This document shows positions 1-6,670 of a DNA stretch of 15,701 bases, piece after piece (the first letter of the stretch is position 1; each line of letters opens with the position of its first letter). The stretch covers positions 1-15,701 of the forward strand of contig DATKKK010000071.1 of the NCBI GenBank assembly GCA_035542975.1. The letters run 5' to 3'. Source of the stretch: DATKKK01 sp035542975 (GTDB lineage: Archaea; Thermoproteota; Bathyarchaeia; Bathyarchaeales; Bathycorpusculaceae). The notes under the pieces were generated by a model that had not been told where the DNA came from, ran no database searches, and was given only the letters and a program-made list of their open reading frames with translations. Position numbers and translations under genes: made by a program.

Positions 1-1020
1 TGTCTTCGTTGTGCCCTGCAAGCCTGCTGCTGCAGCTGGTCCACCGTCTGTAACCTGAGCGGTTAGCCATCCGTAAGTTACGTTTACGCCCATCGCGTTC
101 GCAATCTCATAAGTCATGTCTATTCCGCTCGCACCCAACCAAGGATGCTGATCATAAGAGCCATCTTTTATCAAGGATCCAATTTCTCGCAGTATAGTAC
201 TGGAAGGAATTGCAAAGCCTAGTCCTGAAGACCCACTAATGATGGCGGTGGTTATACCGACAACTTGACCAAGGTAATTCATAAGCGGCCCCCCAGAGTT
301 GCCAGAATTAATAGGAGCGCTGGTCTGTATGACGTTGGCTATTGGATAGCTACCACTCATAGCTTCTGTTATGGTTCTTCCCAACGCGCTAATCACACCC
401 GTAGTCATAGATCCCGTCAGTCCGTAGGGGTTGCCAACCACTATCACGGGGTCACCGACATCCAATGTTGATGAGCTTACAATTTCAAGAGGCGCATATT
501 CGCTTTGTGGCGCATCTGCCGAAATCACAGCAAGATCTGCATAAGGGTCCGAACCTAACACTGTGGCTGAATATGTATTTCCGTCTAGGAAAGTTACGGT
601 AATGTTGATTGCGCCTTCAACTACGTGATAGTTTGTGACTACGACTATTTTTCCAGTATAGTTGTATACAAACCCTGAACCCTGAACCTGCGAATAAGAG
701 ATGTAGTAGTAATAGTTTGTCACAATTATCCCTTTGACCATGACGACAGAGTCTTTGACTTGCTCGTACAGCTTAGAAAGTGAAGCATTTCCTATAATGT
801 AAGTGTTATTCGTTACGTTCTGTGTGGGTTGCAGAGTTGATACTTCGTTTTGAAGCGCTGACAACTCATTCTGCAGATCACTGATTTTTCCTGAGGAAGC
901 TGAGTTGCTCAACGAGTAACCCAGTACTCCTCCCGCCACCACGCTAACTATAATGATTGCCATTATAAAAGCCGCTGAAAGACGGGTTATTTTTGATTTC
1001 TGATTTGTTTCCAAACACAT
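1..1020 (-). CDS. Membrane-anchored HtrA/DegP-like trypsin-family (S1C) serine protease, partial
   Basis: The gene is read leftward and leaves the window before its stop, so 340 codons are visible. Residues about 14-36 form one hydrophobic N-terminal helix, a signal anchor, and residues 44-64 look like a short coiled coil. The trypsin-like domain follows with all three catalytic residues: His132 in TNYHVVEGA, Asp162 in DPYADLAVI and Ser242 in SGNSGGPL. A PDZ-like segment begins near residue 295 (WLGASGIDM) and is truncated. Five N-x-S/T sequons after the anchor suit an extracytoplasmic protein. AGGAGG lies directly against the ATG at 1018-1020, whereas the in-frame TTG at 1012-1014 has a spacing of about 7 bases, so TTG may be the true start. 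It follows the ABC ATPase gene by 15 bases and is probably its co-transcribed third gene. The likely role is cleavage of misfolded or specific proteins outside the membrane; the substrate is unknown. Confidence 0.9.
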   Translation of the reverse strand, partial: MCLETNQKSKITRLSAAFIMAIIIVSVVAGGVLGYSLSNSASSGKISDLQNELSALQNEVSTLQPTQNVTNNTYIIGNASLSKLYEQVKDSVVMVKGIIVTNYYYYISYSQVQGSGFVYNYTGKIVVVTNYHVVEGAINITVTFLDGNTYSATVLGSDPYADLAVISADAPQSEYAPLEIVSSSTLDVGDPVIVVGNPYGLTGSMTTGVISALGRTITEAMSGSYPIANVIQTSAPINSGNSGGPLMNYLGQVVGITTAIISGSSGLGFAIPSSTILREIGSLIKDGSYDQHPWLGASGIDMTYEIANAMGVNVTYGWLTAQVTDGGPAAAAGLQGTTKT

Positions 1021-1035
1021 TCCTCCTTAATTTGT

Positions 1036-1860
1036 TTATAATCTCTTCTTGCAAGTGGGACATCTTACATCTTTGAGCTGGATTTTACCGCCACAATAGG
1101 GGCAGATTTGCTTTTTCTTCACCAGATGAAGCCCTTGTTTTTCCCTCGTGATTTTTCCATCGTGAAGAAAAAGAATTCTCTCCGAATGCGCAGCCACTTG
1201 GCTGTCATGAGTCACCATTATAATGGTAGTTCCTTGATCAATGTTCAATCGTCCCAGCAATCTAACAATTTCATACTTATTCTCCACGTCCAAGTTTCCA
1301 GTAGGCTCATCCGCCAAAACTATGGCGGGATTATTTGCCAACGCCCGTGCGATAGCCACTCTTTGCTGTTCTCCAGCGCTCAATCTGTGCGGTCGATGCT
1401 CTTCTCTTCCCGACAGCCCAACCATTGCCAATAGTTGCTTAGCCCTCTCTCTTCGCTCGCTCTTTGATTTTTTAGTGCATTCCATAGGAAGCTCCACGTT
1501 TTCTCTGGCGTTCAAGTATGGAAAGAGGTTGAAAGTCTGAAAGATAAACCCAAGTTCATTTCTCCTAATGCTGTAGAGTTCTTTTTCAGGCAAGCTTGCG
1601 ACATCTATCCCATTCAATGTCATCGTTCCACTAGTTGGAGTGTCGAGGCAGCCTAGGACATTCAACAAGGTTGTCTTGCCTGAACCAGAAGGCCCCATAA
1701 TCGCGATGAACTCTCCTTTATTCACTTTGAGATTCACACCATTGAGGGCGGAGATTTTCCGTTTGCCCATTGAATAAATCTTGATCAAATTTTCTGTTTT
1801 CAAGACGGGCTCACTCGTTTTCGGAGCGGGCTCATCTAATTTTTGGACAAGCTCACTCAT
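1036..1860 (-). CDS. ABC transporter ATP-binding protein (MacB/LolD type) with C-terminal zinc ribbon
   Basis: A 274-residue nucleotide-binding subunit that powers the permease encoded just upstream. Visible motifs are Walker A GPSGSGKT (56-63), Q-loop Gln108, signature LSAGE (160-164, in place of the usual LSGGE/Q), Walker B VLADE (181-185) and H-loop His218. The family normally ends near residue 230. Here a tail carries two Cys pairs, CPYC (253-256) and CPTC (267-270), a typical zinc ribbon. The ATG at 1858-1860 lies inside the permease gene, which overlaps it by 8 bases, so translation is probably coupled. Members of this family usually work in MacB-like or LolCDE-like mechanotransmission or export systems. 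The cargo cannot be read from the sequence. Confidence 0.93.
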   Translation of the reverse strand: MSELVQKLDEPAPKTSEPVLKTENLIKIYSMGKRKISALNGVNLKVNKGEFIAIMGPSGSGKTTLLNVLGCLDTPTSGTMTLNGIDVASLPEKELYSIRRNELGFIFQTFNLFPYLNARENVELPMECTKKSKSERRERAKQLLAMVGLSGREEHRPHRLSAGEQQRVAIARALANNPAIVLADEPTGNLDVENKYEIVRLLGRLNIDQGTTIIMVTHDSQVAAHSERILFLHDGKITREKQGLHLVKKKQICPYCGGKIQLKDVRCPTCKKRL

Positions 1861-3274
1861 ACCTCATCGCCTCTGCAGGCTTTATCTTAGCTGCTCTCCA
1901 AGCAGGATACAAGCTGCCCAATGCTCCTAGCAATACAGCTGCGCTAAACGCCAACGACATAAGCTCAGGAGTTAACGTAACGGTAGTGACAGTTGTTCCA
2001 CCGAATCTGAACACAGAGGAACCTGTAGGTCGAAATTCGCCAGATGATGAGCTTCCAAACAGGTTTCCGCTAGGAAGGAGAAGTGAAGTTAAAGTGGGTG
2101 CTGCAACGTATCCTATTGCAATGCCAACTACTCCTGCCATAAGACTCAAAAGTACTCCTTCAAGTAAGAATTGGCTCATAACGTTCAAGTTGCTGAAACC
2201 TATTGCTTTGAAGGTGCCGATTTCTTTTGTTCTTTCGCGCACGGTGTACAGCATCATGAACAAGACAATCAAGCTTGTCGCAACTACGGCTATTATGATC
2301 TCTTGGGTGGCGGTTGTCTGTGTTTGGCTGAGGGTTGATTGAGCGCTACTTAAACTCGTAGCATATCTCTCCTGCATTGTCTCAAGGTTTGACAAGCGGT
2401 CTGCATACGTCGTAACGGTAAGGTCAGAATACGCTACTTTGATCACATCAGCTATGTCGCTTACGATGGAAGCATTATCAGCATACAAATCAAGTCTACT
2501 CACGTTTCCTGTATTACCAGTTATGGTCTGAGCGTTAGTAACGTTCATGTACAACGCTCTTGTTCCCGTGCTATCTGAGCCTGATGGTTCATAGATCCCT
2601 ACAACTTCGAAATATTCCCCGTAGACTTCCACCTTGTCACCCACTCCTTTTCCCAAGTAGTCCGAGAGGTTTGAGGTCAAAATAACAACCCAACTATCAT
2701 TCTCCAGTAGAGACCTCCCCTCAGTAATGTTTGTAGGCAGTATGGAATAGTTGCCGAGTAAAGAGGAATTCAGAGAGACCCCAGTGATCGTGTAAACAGC
2801 TCTAGAAATCGTAAAGGTTCTTCCGCCTGGTCCATTCATGGTTTCGTTAGTTGTTTCTTCAGATGATGCTTCAAGATATTTTACAAGATCTTTGATGCCG
2901 GCGATGGAGGAAATGTCATTCACAACGGTTTCATTTATATAACTAACTGTTCTAGATCCGAATGATGGCATGCCCCCCGAGGATGGCGTACCTGACGGTG
3001 TGCCTGAAGGCATGCTGAATTCGAAGTTTCGTCCAGAGCTAGATTGAACTTCTATCAATGTTGTTGTTTGATTTATTTCCGCTTGCATGTTACTAATCGT
3101 GGTGTTGTAGCTTGCAGTTATACTCTGCGTGGCTTGCTGGTTTGCCGTGATTCCTGCAGGAACAGCAACCATGATCGCCATGGAGAAACTCAAGGCGACG
3201 ATTACCAATAATGCTCTCATTTTTCTTCTTGAAATGTTCCTGACTGCTCTGGTTAAAGCACCCAACTCATTCAC
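1853..3274 (-). CDS. MacB/FtsX-like ABC transporter permease
   Basis: A 473-residue membrane subunit with the MacB/FtsX layout: one N-terminal helix (about 21-42), a large external domain (about 45-320), then three helices near 324-346, 366-390 and 438-456, ending in the usual YPAWRAAKIKPAEAMRYE-like tail. The external domain holds 12 N-x-S/T sequons and a Gly/Ser/Pro-rich stretch near residue 90, which suits a glycosylated surface-exposed domain. The segment RERTKEIGTFKAIGFS (about 345-360) is the usual cytoplasmic coupling region. The start is drawn at GTG (3272-3274). A GGTGA about 5 bases before the in-frame TTG at codon 4 makes a slightly shorter protein equally possible. It is the first gene of the operon with the ATPase and the serine protease. 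Confidence 0.92.
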   Translation of the reverse strand: MNELGALTRAVRNISRRKMRALLVIVALSFSMAIMVAVPAGITANQQATQSITASYNTTISNMQAEINQTTTLIEVQSSSGRNFEFSMPSGTPSGTPSSGGMPSFGSRTVSYINETVVNDISSIAGIKDLVKYLEASSEETTNETMNGPGGRTFTISRAVYTITGVSLNSSLLGNYSILPTNITEGRSLLENDSWVVILTSNLSDYLGKGVGDKVEVYGEYFEVVGIYEPSGSDSTGTRALYMNVTNAQTITGNTGNVSRLDLYADNASIVSDIADVIKVAYSDLTVTTYADRLSNLETMQERYATSLSSAQSTLSQTQTTATQEIIIAVVATSLIVLFMMLYTVRERTKEIGTFKAIGFSNLNVMSQFLLEGVLLSLMAGVVGIAIGYVAAPTLTSLLLPSGNLFGSSSSGEFRPTGSSVFRFGGTTVTTVTLTPELMSLAFSAAVLLGALGSLYPAWRAAKIKPAEAMRYE

Positions 3275-3309
3275 CTTTTCACATATGCGCTCCTAAAAGA
3301 AGAAAGTGA

Positions 3310-3377
3310 CATGCAGTGAGTCTCGGCTTCGTTTCACCTGGACTGGGATTAAGAAATTTGTGATTATTCACTGCATG
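3310..3377. repeat. Perfect 10-bp inverted repeat upstream of the ABC operon
   Basis: CATGCAGTGA at 3310-3319 is matched by TCACTGCATG at 3368-3377, with 48 bases between. The left arm is about 36 bases upstream of the permease start codon. It could be a two-site operator or the stem of a leader hairpin in the operon transcript. Nothing in the sequence decides between these. Confidence 0.5.
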
Positions 3378-3408
3378 CCCTCTCCCTCGGAAGCAAGCTC
3401 TTTTCAAT

Positions 3409-3466
3409 CATGGAGAGTTATTAAACTGTTTTTCAGAATTACACCCAATTCTATCCCCAATCTAAG
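3409..3466 (+). repeat. Diverged direct repeat, copy 1 (possible gene remnant)
   Basis: This segment aligns without gaps to 3712-3769. In one plus-strand frame it reads HGELLNCFSELHPILSPI then a stop at 3463-3465. The second copy reads HGDLLKCISESSPILYLI and a stop at the same place. Differences fall mostly at third codon positions or give similar residues, which suits old coding DNA. It also holds a 6-bp stem (AGAATT 3435-3440 with AATTCT 3447-3452). Confidence 0.45.
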
Positions 3467-3711
3467 CATGCATACGCCAATGTTTTAGGAGGATAATTTA
3501 TGAGAAAGCGGTTCAGCATCCAATAATTGCCAAACAGGACAAGCAAAAAGAACTTGATGGAAAAAATCAGAGATTTGGTCGCTGATTGAGACCAAGCAAG
3601 AGAAAAGAAGAAAGGAGAGAAGAAATGGAAAAGGAAACTGGAACTCCTGCTGCGGTCTCAATCCACGTAGCCACTACTCATCACCTATTTTTGTTACATG
3701 ATCTACGAAAA

Positions 3712-3769
3712 CACGGCGATTTATTAAAGTGTATTTCAGAATCAAGCCCGATTCTGTACCTAATTTAGT
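3712..3769 (+). repeat. Diverged direct repeat, copy 2 (possible gene remnant)
   Basis: Partner of 3409-3466. Its hairpin CAGAATC (3737-3743) / GATTCTG (3750-3756) has the same 6-base loop length as copy 1. The T-to-C and A-to-G changes between copies keep the stem paired. Upstream, the same frame is open and reads LFLLHDLRKHGD. It lies about 100 bases before the wHTH regulator gene, so a role as a regulator-binding site is also possible. Confidence 0.45.
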
Positions 3770-3803
3770 CATAAACTCAACAGAAATAACAGTGATAAAT
3801 TGA

Positions 3804-3817
3804 GAGAACATTTATTA
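3804..3817 (+). promoter_or_regulatory. Candidate BRE/TATA element for the wHTH regulator gene
   Basis: The purine-rich GAGAACA (3804-3810) is followed by TTTATTA (3811-3817), an arrangement like an archaeal BRE plus TATA box. Transcription would begin near 3840, leaving a leader of about 30 bases before the ATG at 3872. The call is made by eye only. Confidence 0.35.
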
Positions 3818-3871
3818 CTCTAGTCCAAATACGTTTAACGAAAACTCCTTCGTCTAAGCGGAGCGGTATTG

Positions 3872-4174
3872 ATGGCTGCTACTGGGCGTCCTTTGAAGTA
3901 TTTGCTTGGATGGCTTATCGCGGGAACAAGAGGCGGTGCGAGCCGTGCCAAAATAATCAAGACTCTAAAGGAGACGCCGCAAAACGCAAATCAATTGGCG
4001 AACCTGCTTGGAATGGATTACCGAACGATAAGACATCATCTTGAAGTCCTTGAGAAGAACAAAATAATCACGTCCGCTGGAGAGGGATATGGCACCACGT
4101 ATTTCTTGTCTCAAGCGATGGAGGAGAATTATGCTTTGTTTGAGGAGATTATGAATAAAATCTGGAAAAAGTAG
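3872..4174 (+). CDS. Winged-helix (ArsR-like) transcriptional regulator
   Basis: A 100-residue DNA-binding protein. Residues about 22-85 form a winged-helix domain: a first helix SRAKIIKTLKE, then NANQLANLLGMDYRTIRHHLEVLEKNKII with the recognition helix around YRTIRHHLEVLE, and a GTTYFLS wing strand. No cysteine metal-sensing motif is present, so metal sensing is not supported. The ATG at 3872 is preferred over the adjacent TTG at 3869 because GGAG (3860-3863) is spaced 8 bases from it. The membrane-protein gene starts 18 bases after its stop. Together they resemble the common archaeal pair of a small HTH protein and a four-helix membrane protein, in which the HTH protein probably controls its own operon. 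Confidence 0.85.
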   Translation: MAATGRPLKYLLGWLIAGTRGGASRAKIIKTLKETPQNANQLANLLGMDYRTIRHHLEVLEKNKIITSAGEGYGTTYFLSQAMEENYALFEEIMNKIWKK

Positions 4175-4192
4175 AAAAGGAAGTAAAACAAA

Positions 4193-4642
4193 ATGAACCA
4201 ACATATGAATAAAAACATGTTAATTTGGCTACTTCTACCAACTTTGATAGTTGTAGCCGTGCTAGCAGCACTTTGGGCTGTATCCGTAGTCTGGCTTCCT
4301 GAATTGCCATGGGAACATCGCGTTTGGCCAAACCCACATGAAATTCCCGGAGACATAGAGTTTTTCTACACGGCAAAAACAGTGGTTTCTACTATTAATG
4401 TGACAGTTCTAGTCTTCCTGTTAATCATGTACATCGACATATACAGAAAGACAAGATCAGAGTTTACAGTTGGATTGATGATATTTTCAATCGTGCTTCT
4501 CTTTCAAGCCCTTGCTTCCAACCCCTTCATAACATGGGTGTTTGGTTACCGAGAATTCGGTCTCGGACCGTTCGCCTTGCTGCCAGATCTATTCACGTTC
4601 GGAGCACTAGTAGTGCTGCTATATCTCAGCGTCAAATATTAG
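4193..4642 (+). CDS. Small four-helix membrane protein of unknown function, paired with wHTH regulator
   Basis: A 149-residue protein with four clear hydrophobic helices, at about 9-33, 60-83, 92-112 and 124-147. Between the first two is a Trp/Pro-rich external loop (LPELPWEHRVWPNPHEIPGD). A conserved-looking YIDIYRKTRSEFT stretch lies at the start of the third helix. The layout resembles archaeal membrane proteins encoded next to ArsR-type regulators (the group annotated as DUF7521), but I assign it only by resemblance. GGAAG lies about 10 bases before the ATG. There are no catalytic motifs. Its position directly after the regulator suggests a joint role in sensing a membrane or external state. 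Confidence 0.8.
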   Translation: MNQHMNKNMLIWLLLPTLIVVAVLAALWAVSVVWLPELPWEHRVWPNPHEIPGDIEFFYTAKTVVSTINVTVLVFLLIMYIDIYRKTRSEFTVGLMIFSIVLLFQALASNPFITWVFGYREFGLGPFALLPDLFTFGALVVLLYLSVKY

Positions 4643-4775
4643 CAATTTAAGTTGCGCGCAAATGATTCAGAAACTTGTGCACGATTAAGACATTTCAAAG
4701 TCTTCTAAATGGAGCACATGAGAGAACACAAACATTAACAAGCATGCTTGAATCCTTATAGTAAAAAAGAATTTG

Positions 4776-4788
4776 GGAAAACTTTAAT
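4776..4788 (+). promoter_or_regulatory. Candidate BRE/TATA element for the HtpX-like gene
   Basis: GGAAAAC followed by TTTAAT (4783-4788) has the A/T-rich TATA-box form with a purine-rich BRE ahead of it. Initiation near 4810 would leave a leader holding the GGAG at 4825-4828. Called by eye. Confidence 0.4.
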
Positions 4789-4836
4789 TCGAACATTTTT
4801 TCTGTTCATAAAGAATAACAAATCGGAGAAAAAAAA

Positions 4837-5874
4837 TTGGCACGATTAGCCCAGTTGAAGCTTGCGATGGGATCATCCATATTCCTCGTGGGATTCATAT
4901 TTGCCATATTCTTATCAGCCATAATGTTCATAATTGGGCTAAACCTGATTTACTCCATAATCCTCACCGTGCTCTTCATACTGTTTCAATATCTCATCGG
5001 CCCGTCAATCGTCAAGTGGTCAACTCACTTGCAGTATTTGAAAACTGGAGAGAACCCTTGGCTTGAGTCCACCGTTAAAGGTTTGGCAGATAAAAGCGGG
5101 ATACCGATGCCACAGTTAGCCACGGTGCCTGACAATACGCCTAACGCCTTCGTTTTCGGCAGAACCGCAAGCTCCGCAACTCTCGCTGTACATGAGGGCT
5201 TGTTGAGAAACTTGAACGAGAACGAGGTTAAAGGCGTGATTGGACATGAATTGGGACACATAAAACATAAAGACTATATCGTCATGACGGTGCTTTCAGC
5301 GTTGCCTTTACTTGCTTATCTTGTAGCACGCGGAACATGGGAAGCCGCGTTGATTTCTGGGGGGAGTTCAAGAGAAAAAAATGAAGGCAGTATGAGAGCC
5401 GCATTAGCCGTTATCGGAGTACTCTCCTACGTGGTCTACATCATCTCGCTCTTGTGCGTGATGAGACTCAGCAGACTGCGAGAACATTATGCAGACGCTT
5501 ACTCTGCTTACGTGACAGGCTCGCCCAGAAGCCTAGAGAGTGCGCTCACAAAAATCACTTACGGCTTGTCGCTTTCGCCTAAACCACCGTCTGGAGCCAG
5601 AGCTTTCTACATAAGTGATCCTGCGATGGCTAAGGAGGAAATGGCGGAAATAATGGAGAAAAAAGAAGAATACGACCTTGACCATGACGGCGTGCTAGAC
5701 GAGAGAGAGCTGGAGCTTGCCATGGAAAAAGAAGCCAAATCCACTTGGACAAAGATGAACTCTTTGTTTTCAACACATCCACCAACATTCAGACGAGTGC
5801 TGATGCTTCGAGAAATAGAGACCGAAATGGAAAATGGAAAGTACACAAGCGACCGAGTATACGCGCACGTTTAA
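4837..5874 (+). CDS. htpX: HtpX-like M48 membrane metalloprotease with EF-hand-like loop
   Basis: A 345-residue membrane zinc protease for quality control of membrane proteins. Helices lie near residues 10-32 and 34-56. The zinc site is HELGH (137-141) with the third ligand Glu216 in REHYAD, and two more helices lie near 145-165 and 185-207. Typical HtpX proteins are about 280-300 residues long; the extra length is near the C-terminus. There, residues 280-291 read DLDHDGVLDERE, which matches the 12-residue EF-hand calcium loop with Asp at 1, 3 and 5, Gly at 6, a hydrophobic residue at 8 and Glu at 12. It sits between the usual SPKPPSGARAFYISDP segment and the THPPTFRR tail. The start is TTG, supported by GGAG at 4825-4828 with 8-base spacing. 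Confidence 0.92.
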   Translation: MARLAQLKLAMGSSIFLVGFIFAIFLSAIMFIIGLNLIYSIILTVLFILFQYLIGPSIVKWSTHLQYLKTGENPWLESTVKGLADKSGIPMPQLATVPDNTPNAFVFGRTASSATLAVHEGLLRNLNENEVKGVIGHELGHIKHKDYIVMTVLSALPLLAYLVARGTWEAALISGGSSREKNEGSMRAALAVIGVLSYVVYIISLLCVMRLSRLREHYADAYSAYVTGSPRSLESALTKITYGLSLSPKPPSGARAFYISDPAMAKEEMAEIMEKKEEYDLDHDGVLDERELELAMEKEAKSTWTKMNSLFSTHPPTFRRVLMLREIETEMENGKYTSDRVYAHV

Positions 5875-5931
5875 ACAAAAGCAAATTCTTTTATTCTTTT
5901 CCACGCCAAAAAAGAACAGAAGGAATAACAC

Positions 5932-6630
5932 GTGAAGGTCAAGCTTCTCCGTTACACGGCGGACGCCGAGCTTCTCTGCGGAACCGCAGCGTTGACAACG
6001 ACAAAAAGCGGACGCCCCTCAGAGATTTTTGAAAAAATGGACAAGGAAATTGCTAAACGAGTAATCAAACGAGTAACTGGCTACGGGCATGACTCGGTGA
6101 TTGAACACGCCTCTTTCACTTTTAGCCTCGAAGGAGTGTCCCGAGCCATGACACATCAGCTCGTTAGACACCGAATTGCATCTTACACGCAACAAAGCCA
6201 ACGTTACGTAACCTACGACACGCTAGAAAATTACGTGACGCCTCCAAGCATTGAAGAAACCGCTGAAGCTAAAAAAACGTTTGACGAAACCTTGGAGAAA
6301 ATCTCTGAAACTTACCAAAAACTGTTGAAGAATGGTATTCCAAAGGAGGATGCTAGGTTCATTCTACCAAACGCTGCCAAAACAAACATAATCGTAACGA
6401 TGAACGCCCGCGAACTGCGACATTTTTTCAACCTTCGATGCTGTGCCCGCGCACAGTGGGAGTTGAGAGAAACGGCTATTGAAATGTTAAAACAAGCAAA
6501 AAAGGCTACTCCTGCTTTGTTTGAAGACTGCGGACCGACATGCGTAGAGTTGGGTTATTGCCCTGAAGGAAAGATGAAACCGCCAGAATGTAGCGTCGAA
6601 GAAATTAAGAAACGATTCCGAAACTTTTAG
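5932..6630 (+). CDS. thyX: Flavin-dependent thymidylate synthase ThyX
   Basis: A 232-residue enzyme that makes dTMP from dUMP using methylenetetrahydrofolate, or an archaeal C1 carrier, with FAD and NAD(P)H. The diagnostic ThyX motif RHRxxSxxxxSxRY is present at residues 79-92 (RHRIASYTQQSQRY). Other family features are the early TTTKSG segment, SVIEHASFTFSLEGVSRAMTHQ (55-76) and NARELRHFFNLRCCARAQWE near 160-178, where the RxxxxFxxLR-like region binds substrate. Length fits the family. The start is GTG with AAGGA (5920-5924) 7 bases upstream. The gap from the HtpX gene is 57 bases, so it may be read from the same transcript. The CofE-like gene begins 40 bases after its stop. Confidence 0.96.
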   Translation: MKVKLLRYTADAELLCGTAALTTTKSGRPSEIFEKMDKEIAKRVIKRVTGYGHDSVIEHASFTFSLEGVSRAMTHQLVRHRIASYTQQSQRYVTYDTLENYVTPPSIEETAEAKKTFDETLEKISETYQKLLKNGIPKEDARFILPNAAKTNIIVTMNARELRHFFNLRCCARAQWELRETAIEMLKQAKKATPALFEDCGPTCVELGYCPEGKMKPPECSVEEIKKRFRNF

Positions 6631-6670
6631 CAGCATAGCATGTAATTTTTGAAGAGCTAGCGCGATGTGA

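Larger units (their letters stand above)
3275..3868. other. 594-bp stretch without an intact gene; probable regulatory DNA and gene remnants
   Basis: This gap separates the leftward ABC operon from the rightward regulator gene, so it should hold divergent promoters. It contains a 10-bp inverted repeat near the operon start and two related ~58-bp segments about 303 bp apart. A strong AGGAGG (3487-3492) sits 7 bases before an ATG (3500) whose frame stops after eight codons (3500-3526). In a neighbouring frame, 3466-3582 is open for 39 codons (containing YEKAVQHPIIAKQDKQKELD). The best explanation is decayed coding sequence, but no family is recognisable. Confidence 0.5.

Noticed and set aside
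265..471. Plus-strand open frame opposite the serine protease
   Set aside because: The minus strand here encodes the catalytic serine region of the protease; the plus frame has no family resemblance.
3306..3488. 60-codon frames at 3306-3488 and 3586-3768 as intact small genes
   Set aside because: They lack ribosome-binding sites, have unlikely composition, and overlap the diverged repeats. The repeat similarity is better in a different frame for copy 1, so they are treated as remnants.
4685..4708. Hairpin AAGAC/GTCTT after the four-helix membrane protein gene as a terminator
   Set aside because: The stem is only 5 bp before a bulge, is A/T-rich in the loop and is not followed by a T-run; chance is a sufficient explanation.
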